From positions 70,070 to 134,069 of the forward strand of contig CBDBJK010000018.1 in the NCBI GenBank assembly GCA_965206395.1: a stretch of 64,000 nucleotides of DNA, written 5' to 3'. Under the pieces are notes generated by a model, which searched no databases, had not been told where the DNA came from, and worked only from the letters and a program-made list of their open reading frames with translations. The translations under genes were made by a program, and so were the position numbers. This document shows, piece after piece, positions 52,719 to 60,602 of this stretch; position 1 is the first letter of the stretch; every line of letters begins with the position of its first letter. This stretch comes from CBDBJK01 sp965206395 (GTDB lineage Bacteria > Chloroflexota > Dehalococcoidia > Lucifugimonadales > CATOSD01).

Positions 52719-52805
52719 CTGATGGGTCACGTCCCGTAAAGTAGTGTACCTGATGGGTCACGTCCCGTAAAGTAGTGTACCTGATGGGTCACGTCCCGTA
52801 AAGTG
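52719..52805. repeat. Three tandem 31-bp repeats
   Basis: The unit starts ctgatgggtcacgtcccgta and ends gtagtgtac. Copies start at 52719, 52750 and 52781; the first two are identical and the third diverges after aaagt. There are no spacers, so it is not a CRISPR. The gtcccgtaaagt core is like ends of IS256-family elements, so it may be stacked IS termini (inference). Confidence 0.8.
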
Positions 52806-52861
52806 CAGTGTAAGAGAGAGCGCCATCCTGTTGAACACATCTATGCCGCTGCCTTCTCTAG

Positions 52862-54063
52862 GGAACCTCTGAACAACTCGGCGCAAGCGTGGATGGGCAG
52901 AGTGGTTCCGTTCTTTGGAGATGTTCAGGCATCTTTGTGACGTTCCAGGTCGTGGTTGAGGCGTTCAGACCGTGTCTGTTGTGGCCTCGAAGCGGCTTTT
53001 CGGAGCCATCGCGGCTCCCCGGCCGTGATTTGCTCACTGCGCCCCTCTCATGCCGCCAGACGACGCTCTGCCGTCATCAAGTTGGCCAGCCCCAGTAGCA
53101 ATGCCAGCCGTTGCGCGTTCTTAGCCAACCCTCGGTAGCGCACCTTGGCGTAGCCAAAGCGCCGCTTCACGTACAGGAACGGATGCTCCACTTTCGCTCT
53201 GACCGACGCTTTGCGCTTCTCCGCCAACGCCTCGTGGCTGCCAGGCTCCAGGTGCCGTCGCCGGCCGGGCCTCATCGCCACTCGCCACTCCACATCCAAC
53301 TCTCGATTCTCCAACCGCTTGTCCACTCCCTGATACCCCGCATCCCCCCACACTCGTTTCTCTCCACCGTGCAGCAATCGGTGCGCTTCTGTCACATCAT
53401 GCACGTTAGCTGGCGTCGTAGTCATGCTGTGTACCACTCCCGTCTCAGCGTCAGCGCCTACGTGTACTTTCATCCCGAAGCGCCACTCGTTCCCCTTCTT
53501 CGTCTGGTGCATCTCAGGGTCTCGCTCACCCGCACGATTCTTCGTCGATGACGGCGCCTCTATGATGCTCGCGTCCACGATCGTCCCCTCCCGAAGCCGC
53601 AGTCCCTGGGACTCCAGATGACGGTTTATCTCCTCGAACAGACTCTGCCCCAACTCATGCTCTTCCAGCAGATGGCGGAAGTTCAGAATCGTCGTCTCGT
53701 CCGGCAGCGGGCCCGACAGCTTCAACCCTACGAACCGTCTCACCGACTCGACCTCGTAGAGCATGTCCTCCATACCAGGATCGCTCAAGTTGTAGAACAA
53801 CTGCACGCAGTGTATCCGCACCATCGCCGACAACTCATATGGTCGACGGCCTCGGCCCGCCTTGGGATAGAACGGACGGATGCGCTCTTCCATCTGTTCC
53901 CACGGGATCAGAGCATCCATGCGCTCCAGGAATATCTCCCGGCGGGTCTTGCGCTTCTTGCTCTCGTATTCCAAGTCCGCAAATGTTGGCTGGTCCATCA
54001 ATTATCTCCCCGAACACAGTGCTATTCTCTATGCTACTATGCCCAGACTTGTTCAGAGTATCC
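52862..54063 (-). mobile_element. IS5-group insertion sequence, diverged relative of the 14132 copy (1202 bp)
   Basis: Imperfect terminal repeats (17 of 19 bases over the ctaggga..ctctgaacaa ends) are flanked by CTAG at 52858-52861 and 54064-54067. The transposase differs from the 14209 one at many residues, so the two arrived independently. Insertion cut hsdS. Confidence 0.88.
53048..54001 (-). CDS. IS5-family transposase, intact
   Basis: The 317-residue DDE transposase begins MMDQPTFADLEYESKKRKTR. Catalytic segments are IVDASIIEAPSSTKNR, VWGDAGYQGVDKR and SVRAKVEHPFLYVKRRFG. It is similar to the 14209 transposase throughout but with scattered substitutions. No frame break is visible, so it may be active. 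Confidence 0.92.
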   Translation of the reverse strand: MMDQPTFADLEYESKKRKTRREIFLERMDALIPWEQMEERIRPFYPKAGRGRRPYELSAMVRIHCVQLFYNLSDPGMEDMLYEVESVRRFVGLKLSGPLPDETTILNFRHLLEEHELGQSLFEEINRHLESQGLRLREGTIVDASIIEAPSSTKNRAGERDPEMHQTKKGNEWRFGMKVHVGADAETGVVHSMTTTPANVHDVTEAHRLLHGGEKRVWGDAGYQGVDKRLENRELDVEWRVAMRPGRRRHLEPGSHEALAEKRKASVRAKVEHPFLYVKRRFGYAKVRYRGLAKNAQRLALLLGLANLMTAERRLAA

Positions 54064-55276
54064 CTAGATGGTGGATACCCACTCCTCTTGCTGCTCTCCC
54101 AAGAGCACCAGTGCGAGCATCAGATAGAAGGTGATAGTACAGATATGGAACCACCCCAGGACAAACCCTTATACGTATCAGGGTGTTTTGGAAGCAGCAG
54201 CCATCGATTTCGTCAGCCCATACTGCTGGCTTGCCAACCTCGTCTGCACTACCGGATGCCTCGGCCAAGAGGATGTCTCCGCGATGCAGCCGATAAGTCT
54301 CGTATTCGTTCGGACTAAAGTCCATCTCTTTGACATCGGATAGGTCTAGTCCATGCCAGGTAACATTGGCAGCACGCAGATAGGGCCGCATGTGAGGTCC
54401 CTTCGCCCTCTTGGGTGACCGCTGCCGCCCCAGGCGTACTTCGCCAATCAAGGCTAGCGGTGCCCACGCCCACCCCTCCGGCAGTCCAGAAAGGTTGGAC
54501 GTGTCCGGAGCGACAGGCTCCTTGTACTTGCGCCCGCGCTTCTCTTGGGCCTCCCAGCGGGCGCGGCGTTCCGCCAGAACGCGTTCCAATAGGCGGTCGG
54601 CGGGTTCGTAGTCGCGTCCCTCGGACCGAGCAAGCTCCGCCTCGGTGGGCACCAGTTTGCCGTCGCAGGCGGCCTTGAGGACGCTGGCTCTATAGCGCTT
54701 CAGGTTGGCCTGGACCCGCTTCAGCGCGGCTACGGAGGCATTCAGGCGGGTAAACTGCTTCTCGATCTCCGCCACTATGCGGTTCTGTTCGGCAAGAGGA
54801 GGCAGGGGGAAGGGGTGAGACCTCAGATCATTGCCACGGATAGCCTCAAACGTAGTGCCGGTTGAATTGGCTCGCAGGTCTTCCTCCGTGGCTCGCATCG
54901 CATAGAGGATGTATTTGGCAGGCATGTCTCCCTGAGTCCTGATGGCCGCCAGGCCTCTACCAATGCAAGACTGCACAGCGCAGAGGTTCGTTGGGCCGAC
55001 CGGAGCCCGTATCGAAATAAGCACATCGTCCGGTTCGGCTATCTTTGAGGGAGCGGAACACCACTTGACCGCTTTGGGGTAGAGGTCTGTGAACTCCGCT
55101 TTCCCTTGTAAGAAGGGCAGACCTAAGCCGTTGGTGTTATAAGTTGTGCCAGGCGGTGACTGGCCTTGAATCACGACACATGCTTCCTCAAGAGTGCTCA
55201 GCACCCATCCTATCGGAAAGCTCCTCCGGGTTTCATGAGGCACCACGTCCCCAAGCTGACTCTGTGGTTCACTCAT
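54064..55276 (-). pseudogene. hsdS: Type I restriction specificity subunit HsdS, C-terminus cut by IS
   Basis: HsdS recognises the target sequence of a type I restriction-modification complex. The first recognition domain (about 1-150, GWVLSTLEEACVVIQGQSPP), the first spacer helix (LPPLAEQNRIVAEIEKQFTR followed by LNASVAALKRVQANLKRYRA) and most of the second recognition domain (from GLPEGWAWAPLALIGEVRLG) are present. At about residue 400 the frame meets the CTAG of the IS, and the second spacer helix is gone. Its start overlaps the end of the HEPN-like gene by eight bases. Without the second spacer, assembly with HsdM would be impaired. Confidence 0.88.
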
Positions 55277-56300
55277 GGATAGTCTCTTCTACAAGCAAGA
55301 GAATTGCGGATGCAGTCACGTTGATGGTGTACTGCGCCAGATGCTTGGCCACGGTGCGTGGTTCCGCGCCGGCGCCGTGTGCGCTGCCCAACTCGTTCCT
55401 GATCACGGCGGTCTGAATCAGCGGTTGCTTCAGGAACTCTGGCAGGTCTGTCCTCGATAGGATGGTATTGAGTAGCTTTCCTGCATCCCTTTGAGGCGGC
55501 CAGCATTTCTGTTCGCAGATGATCTTCATTACGCTCTCAAGGGAGCTTCCACAATCCACGACACAGTCCCGGTAGTCGCCGTTCCGATAATCTTTGAGCG
55601 CGTCTAGGAACTCCCTGTTCGCTTCCCTGAAGGCCGGACCTGCCAGCAGAATGAGAACAGGCTTGATCGCTGTCTGATACATGACCTCGCTTTCACGTCG
55701 AATAATTTGCGGATAAGCCTCTATCTTTGGAATCCTGATGGGAAGAGCCTGGGGCTGCGTATGCGAGGACACTATCGGCGACCCTAGCTGCTTAGGTCGC
55801 GGTCGTATACGCGACAGGAATCTCTCGATTCTTGGCCTTAATGTCCGCGATTCGGATATTGAGAACTCCGTGAGAGCGTAAGGCAGTTCGTCCAGGTTAA
55901 AGAACCTGTTGATGTTATTGACCGCTTCCCTTAGTTCATGGTCCGAGAAGTACATCGGAATCTTCTCTGACTGGAAGAACATTTCAATGAAGTCAAGATA
56001 GTGCTCATCGCTGCATTCCGAGAGGAATTGCTCTACTTCTGTAACAGGGTTGTATTGGTTCCTGTCTGCGAGGTGTTCGAGGCCATGTCGGTACCGAAGC
56101 TTGTCTCGCAGGGTCATCCAGAAATCCGCAATCTTGTAACCTGCCTGCGAATAGTGATCGTAAGGATGAACCATCTCCGGGCATAACAGCCCCACACGGT
56201 TCTTGAATGCTTGCGTGAGCGCTTTGGCCTCGATACCCGCCGGTTGGTCACGCATCGAGTACACATCGAAAATCGAGGATAGGTCTATCTTGTTCGTCAC
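55269..56300 (-). CDS. HEPN abortive-infection-like protein (STM4504/CBY_0614 type)
   Basis: The 343-residue protein has an N-terminal region (DLSSIFDVYSMRDQPAGIEA) typical of the STM4504/CBY_0614 family, an intermediate linker, and a C-terminal helical domain with SSLESVMKIICEQKCWPPQR and the motif RNELGSAHG. The latter fits the R-x(4-6)-H active site of HEPN ribonucleases, common in abortive-infection proteins. Placement inside a type I restriction locus, overlapping hsdS by eight bases, supports a defence role such as RNA cleavage on infection; this is inference. Confidence 0.7.
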   Translation of the reverse strand: MTNKIDLSSIFDVYSMRDQPAGIEAKALTQAFKNRVGLLCPEMVHPYDHYSQAGYKIADFWMTLRDKLRYRHGLEHLADRNQYNPVTEVEQFLSECSDEHYLDFIEMFFQSEKIPMYFSDHELREAVNNINRFFNLDELPYALTEFSISESRTLRPRIERFLSRIRPRPKQLGSPIVSSHTQPQALPIRIPKIEAYPQIIRRESEVMYQTAIKPVLILLAGPAFREANREFLDALKDYRNGDYRDCVVDCGSSLESVMKIICEQKCWPPQRDAGKLLNTILSRTDLPEFLKQPLIQTAVIRNELGSAHGAGAEPRTVAKHLAQYTINVTASAILLLVEETIHE

Positions 56301-56488
56301 TGAAGTTCCTCAAACCAACCGATTTCTCTGAATGCACCCGACTCCGTCGCCAAAATGTCTAGCGTACCGGCCCTCATGTCCTCATCGAACTCTCGTTCCC
56401 ACCTTCTCCAGTCCTGATCTCGCAACCAGCGGCGCAACTCGGTGTCATCGATTGCAACGACATCCGTATGTTTGTATGGAGCAAGCAC
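56297..56488 (-). CDS. Small acidic protein similar to the antitoxin C-terminus
   Basis: The product has 63 residues with RRWEREFDEDMRAGTLDILA. This resembles AWDREFEEDALAGKLDFLKA of the antitoxin at 56753-56953, so it is probably a second, shortened or alternative antitoxin. It overlaps the HEPN-like gene start by four bases and so is part of the row. Confidence 0.5.
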   Translation of the reverse strand: MLAPYKHTDVVAIDDTELRRWLRDQDWRRWEREFDEDMRAGTLDILATESGAFREIGWFEELQ

Positions 56489-56498
56489 GAATCAATCT

Positions 56499-56753
56499 CT
56501 ACCGGCCAATGACCCGCATATACTCGTCGTGGCTACCGATCCAGACCCAGAACAGGTCTTGGCCTTCTTCAATGGCAATAGCTCTGTAGGAACGCCCAAC
56601 CCGAACCGCCCAATACTCGTTGACCTTCTTGAACCGAAGCGACGGGTGTCTGGGACTATCCTTGAGCAACTGGAAGTTTCGACGTGCAGTCCTCTGAACT
56701 GCTTCAGGCAGTCGCTCAAAATGCGCCCAGAATTGGGGCGTAGTGCGATGCAC
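56499..56753 (-). CDS. RelE/ParE-type toxin
   Basis: The 84-residue protein reads HRTTPQFWAHFERLPEAVQR, LLKDSPRHPSLRFKKVNEYW and AVRVGRSYRAIAIEEGQDLF then WVWIGSHDEYMRVIGR, a complete RelE/ParE/HigB fold. Family members are ribosome-dependent mRNA nucleases or gyrase poisons. The GTG start overlaps the antitoxin stop (tagtg). Confidence 0.8.
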   Translation of the reverse strand: MHRTTPQFWAHFERLPEAVQRTARRNFQLLKDSPRHPSLRFKKVNEYWAVRVGRSYRAIAIEEGQDLFWVWIGSHDEYMRVIGR

Positions 56754-56953
56754 TACAACTCCCTTAGCGTGCCTTCCTGCTTGGCCTGTTCAACCTCTGC
56801 CTTCAGGAAGTCCAGCTTGCCGGCCAGCGCGTCCTCCTCAAACTCCCGGTCCCACGCCTGCTCTGCCAACTCGTGAAGCCAGTCCATGATCTTGGCGTAC
56901 TCGGCTTCAGGAAGACTCAGGACTGCTTGCTTGATTTCATCTGCGGTGGTCAT
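56753..56953 (-). CDS. Antitoxin of RelE/ParE-type pair
   Basis: The 66-residue acidic helical protein starts MTTADEIKQAVLSLPEAEYA and ends KAEVEQAKQEGTLREL. The pattern is that of short addiction-module antitoxins whose C-terminus wraps the toxin. It precedes the toxin with overlapping stop and start codons. A gaggtag site lies ahead of the ATG. Confidence 0.75.
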   Translation of the reverse strand: MTTADEIKQAVLSLPEAEYAKIMDWLHELAEQAWDREFEEDALAGKLDFLKAEVEQAKQEGTLREL

Positions 56954-57051
56954 TGACTACCTCCCTTTATCATTCTCCGCATTATGAGCCGAGGTTGTTG
57001 GGCCTTCAACAGTCATATCGGCGATGGTGGAGAAAGCCCCGCATGTCCGAG

Positions 57052-59871
57052 CTACGCCACCAGCTGCAGGTTGAGCTCTTCAAGCAGTCCCTCCAATTCC
57101 TCCCCAAACAGCTCGTATGCCTTGCCCAAGCCGCCCTGCTGATTGAAGGGGGCGTACTCGAAGTCGCCCATCTCCATGCTGACGCTGCCCGCGATGTGGT
57201 CTCGGATGGCCTCCAGCCAACGCACCTGCTCCCCGGCGAAGGAGCGGCCAGCCGTCTCCTGCATCGCCAGCCAGCCCCGGAAGCGCTCTTGCACCCCGTC
57301 GGCGAAGGGCGCCAATTCCTCCACGCCACCTAGGGCGTAGCGCACGACGGACACGATGTCAGCCAGCGTCCGCTGACCTGAGCCTCGCACCTTGGACTTG
57401 TCAAGCTGCCGGTAGGCCTCCCACAGCCGTTCGGTCGTCCACGAGCGAGGAGGCGATACCAGAGCGTCGGCGAAGGCCTTGATGTCGGCGTAGCTCAACC
57501 GTTGCCTATAGGGACGTTCATAAAGCACCTGTAGGGCCGTGATCTCGTCTCGGTTCTCCTCGATGTACTCTCGGAAGGACTGTACGATTGCCCTTGCCCG
57601 GTCGTCGGAGAAACCGGCCTCTATGAGACTGTCGGCGCTCACCGTGTCGAGGGTCTGCTCGTAGGAGCGATGGATGTCCACCAGCCGCTGCCGCAGGTCG
57701 GGGTTTGCAGCGAACGGCTGGGCGGCGTCCTCAAGCAACTGACGCCGGGCCTCGGCGACCGCCGATTCGGGTGGGTCGTCCTGCTCCGTTGACTGCCGGG
57801 CGGCATCCAAAGCGGCGTCAGGGTCGGCGGCTTTCACTAGGTCTGATACTAGGGTCTGGAGCGGCACGCCATGAGAAGCGTCTTCTATAGCCTCGCGGTC
57901 CCTGGGGGTCAGGTGACGGTCCAGCCGGGCGAGGCGGCTAGCGAGAGACGAGAGTACTTCCGGGTCCCGGTCGCCCATGCCTACCAGGTCCAGCAGCTTA
58001 TCGAAGGGTACAGTTGGCTTTCTGTCCAGGGTGAATGAGTCGGAGAGCTCGGTCTCGGTCACCCCTACCGCATCGACGATCACGAAGCGGTCCTTGTTGT
58101 GAGCGTCAGGGGTCACGGCATTGAAGTCGGTGGTCGAGATGGTGCGCACGCCGCGCCCCTTCATCTGCTCGAAGAAGTTGCGGCTCCGCACGTTGCGCAT
58201 GAAGAAGACCACCTCCACCGGCTTGATGTCGGTGCCTGTGGCGATCATGTCCACCGTCACGACTATGCGGGGGTTGTAGCTGTTGCGGAAGGAGGTCAAC
58301 AGGTCTTCCGGCTTCGCCCCTGTGGTCTTGTAGGTGATCTTTTGGCAGAATTCGTTGCCCTTATCGAACACCTGCCGAACTATGCGCACGATGTCATCGG
58401 CGTGGCTGTCGTCCTTGGCGAAGATGATCGTCTTGGGCACGTCCCGGCGGCTAGGGAATATCTCTGTGAACAGCCGGTCCCGAAAGGTCTGGATGACCGT
58501 GCGAATCTGGTCCTCCGCCACCACGTCGCGGTCAAGCTGGTTGGGAGCGTAGGTCAGGTCCTCCTCCAGTTGCTCCCACCGTACTCTGCGAGTCAGACGG
58601 TCCCGCCGGTCGACGTAGTAGCCCGCAGCCACCGTCGCCCCATGGTCGGTGATCTGTGTGCGAATCCTGTAGGTGTCGAAGCCCAAGTTCACTCCGTCGG
58701 CCACCGCCTGCTCGTGGTTGTACTCCATGACTAGGTTCTGCTGGAAGAAGCCGAAGGTCTGCTTGGAGGGAGTTGCAGGAAGCCCTATGAGAAACCCGTC
58801 GAAGTACTCCAGCACCTGCCGCCACAGGTTATAGATCGAGCGGTGGCACTCGTCCGTAATGATGACGTCGAAGGTCTCGATGGGAACGTCGGGGTTGTAC
58901 TCGACAGGCGCAGGCTCACGTTGGAGCGTAGCCGTGTCGAAGCCAGAAAGCTCCTCCAACTCCGTGGCCAGTTCCTCGCCCTTCAGGATGGAGTAGACTC
59001 GCTGGATGGTGGAGATGCAGACCCGGCTCACGGGATCAATGCGCCCGGATTGAAGGAGTTGGACGTTGTACAACTCAGTGAACTTGCGTCCTTCGTCAGG
59101 GGTAGTGAACCCCTGGAACTCACGCAGGGTCTGGCGCCCGAGATTGCTGCGGTCCACAAGGAACAACACTCGCCTAGCACCGGCGTACTTGATCAGCCGA
59201 TACACCTGATTGCAGGCCATGAAGGTCTTGCCGCTTCCCGTGGCCATCTGCACCAGCGCCCGCGGCCGCCCTGCGGCGAAGGACTCCTCCAGGTTCCTGA
59301 TGGCCCGCTCTTGCACCGGCCACAGGCCTGATGCGCTCAAAGGCGGCATGACCTTCAATCTCTGGCTCAGGTTGTGAGCCGCCAGGTAGTCACGCCTCTC
59401 TTCAGCTATCCCCTGTGTCCCACTACCAGTGGTTTCGGAGGCGCCGATCCAGGTGGCCAGCATCTTAGGGGTGTGAAAGGAGAAGACCAAGCGGCTCCGG
59501 GGTTCTGGGTCCAGCCTATTGGTGAATTGCGTCTCCGATCCGGTGCTCTCATACAGAAACGGGAGAGGGCGCTGATGAGCGGGAAGGTTGTCGGGCAGGC
59601 CGGTGCTGTATTTCTCGGACTGGACTTCCACGCCGGTAAGCGTGGAACCTTCTGGCTTGGCTTCTACGACGCCAGCCGCCTTCTGGTTCACATAGAGAAG
59701 GTAGTCCGCCTTGCCATGGCCGGACTTCAAGGAGAACTCGCGCACCGCTACCCCGTTGCTGGCGTACAGGTTGATGGAGTCGGCGTCCTGCACGGCCCAT
59801 CCTGCCTGCTCAAGCAGCCGGTCTATGTTTACGCGGGCCTCTTGCTCGGGGGTCATGTTAATCAAGCGCAC
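57052..59871 (-). CDS. hsdR: Type I restriction endonuclease HsdR
   Basis: HsdR is the motor and nuclease of a type I restriction enzyme. The N-terminal PD-(D/E)xK nuclease is seen in GKADYLLYVNQKAAGVVEAK (D56, E70, K72). The superfamily 2 helicase has Walker A ATGSGKT (210-216), DECH (340-343) and the ATGTDIKPVE plus QMKGRGVR motifs. The C-terminal helical part (about 700-939) contacts the methylase core. At 939 residues it is complete. HsdM is absent from the window, so this HsdR has no obvious methyltransferase partner. Confidence 0.93.
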   Translation of the reverse strand: MRLINMTPEQEARVNIDRLLEQAGWAVQDADSINLYASNGVAVREFSLKSGHGKADYLLYVNQKAAGVVEAKPEGSTLTGVEVQSEKYSTGLPDNLPAHQRPLPFLYESTGSETQFTNRLDPEPRSRLVFSFHTPKMLATWIGASETTGSGTQGIAEERRDYLAAHNLSQRLKVMPPLSASGLWPVQERAIRNLEESFAAGRPRALVQMATGSGKTFMACNQVYRLIKYAGARRVLFLVDRSNLGRQTLREFQGFTTPDEGRKFTELYNVQLLQSGRIDPVSRVCISTIQRVYSILKGEELATELEELSGFDTATLQREPAPVEYNPDVPIETFDVIITDECHRSIYNLWRQVLEYFDGFLIGLPATPSKQTFGFFQQNLVMEYNHEQAVADGVNLGFDTYRIRTQITDHGATVAAGYYVDRRDRLTRRVRWEQLEEDLTYAPNQLDRDVVAEDQIRTVIQTFRDRLFTEIFPSRRDVPKTIIFAKDDSHADDIVRIVRQVFDKGNEFCQKITYKTTGAKPEDLLTSFRNSYNPRIVVTVDMIATGTDIKPVEVVFFMRNVRSRNFFEQMKGRGVRTISTTDFNAVTPDAHNKDRFVIVDAVGVTETELSDSFTLDRKPTVPFDKLLDLVGMGDRDPEVLSSLASRLARLDRHLTPRDREAIEDASHGVPLQTLVSDLVKAADPDAALDAARQSTEQDDPPESAVAEARRQLLEDAAQPFAANPDLRQRLVDIHRSYEQTLDTVSADSLIEAGFSDDRARAIVQSFREYIEENRDEITALQVLYERPYRQRLSYADIKAFADALVSPPRSWTTERLWEAYRQLDKSKVRGSGQRTLADIVSVVRYALGGVEELAPFADGVQERFRGWLAMQETAGRSFAGEQVRWLEAIRDHIAGSVSMEMGDFEYAPFNQQGGLGKAYELFGEELEGLLEELNLQLVA

Positions 59872-59926
59872 AACTCCTCAACGCCATCCGTGCAGCAGTC
59901 ACTGATAGAGCAAGTCAAAGCCTCTG

Positions 59927-60523
59927 TCAGGCATCAGCGACCATCGCGCTCACGGGTTCAGCCAACCATGCAGGCATTACGGCGCGGGTGGCCGCCAGCT
60001 CCTCCATATCTTCAGGTGCGAGCTTATGCTCAAGCGTCTCCAGATTCTCGTCAACCTCCTCGGGGCCAAGCCAGGCCAGGGCGCGGACTGCATCGCCGGC
60101 TGGCCGGTGGGGCGCCACCAGTTGCCACCGTGGGGCATGGCGCAGTTCCACCGCCAGCCCACCGAGCTTGAGCATACGGTTGGGGCCAGAGGTAAGGTAG
60201 ATTGACCGTACCGGCACCTGCGTAGTGAGTCCAAAGGCGTTCGCAGCCATCCCTCCACAAGGTACAATTGTCTCACCCCAGAGCGCGGACAATTCCGCAA
60301 GCACTCTGTCCACTGCGGGCGGTCGAAGCCCGAATCGGGTCTGGACAAGCCGGACGTAGACGCCTTGGCAAACCCGTATCAGGTCTCCCTTGCGGGCAAG
60401 CCGAGACAATGCCTGGTCCACGGCAGCCCTGCTCCCCAGGTGCAGCAAGGCACTTGGGCACAGCAGCGTGCCCTCCGGTGACTCGGCAGCGTGGCTCATG
60501 ATCTGCGATGGAAGGCTTGGCAC
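59927..60523 (-). CDS. AbiEi-like antitoxin (DUF6088)
   Basis: The 198-residue protein has an N-terminal winged helix (RAAVDQALSRLARKGDLIRV followed by CQGVYVR) and a C-terminal AbiEi-type domain (GGMAANAFGLTTQVPVRSIY). AbiEi proteins repress their operon and neutralise the AbiEii nucleotidyltransferase toxin. No AbiEii gene follows; the next gene, 55 bases away, is hsdR. It may act as an orphan regulator of the restriction locus, or its toxin was lost. Confidence 0.78.
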   Translation of the reverse strand: MPSLPSQIMSHAAESPEGTLLCPSALLHLGSRAAVDQALSRLARKGDLIRVCQGVYVRLVQTRFGLRPPAVDRVLAELSALWGETIVPCGGMAANAFGLTTQVPVRSIYLTSGPNRMLKLGGLAVELRHAPRWQLVAPHRPAGDAVRALAWLGPEEVDENLETLEHKLAPEDMEELAATRAVMPAWLAEPVSAMVADA

Positions 60524-60602
60524 TGAGGCATCTCCGTGATAGGATGTCAGAAATATAGCATAATGACTGACGATTCACAAGATAGCACAGCCAGGAGAAG
60601 AG

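Noticed and set aside
52719..52805. CRISPR array
   Set aside because: The units are contiguous with no spacers, only three copies occur, and no Cas gene is near.
59927..60523. Complete AbiE toxin-antitoxin pair
   Set aside because: No AbiEii nucleotidyltransferase gene follows; the neighbour is hsdR.
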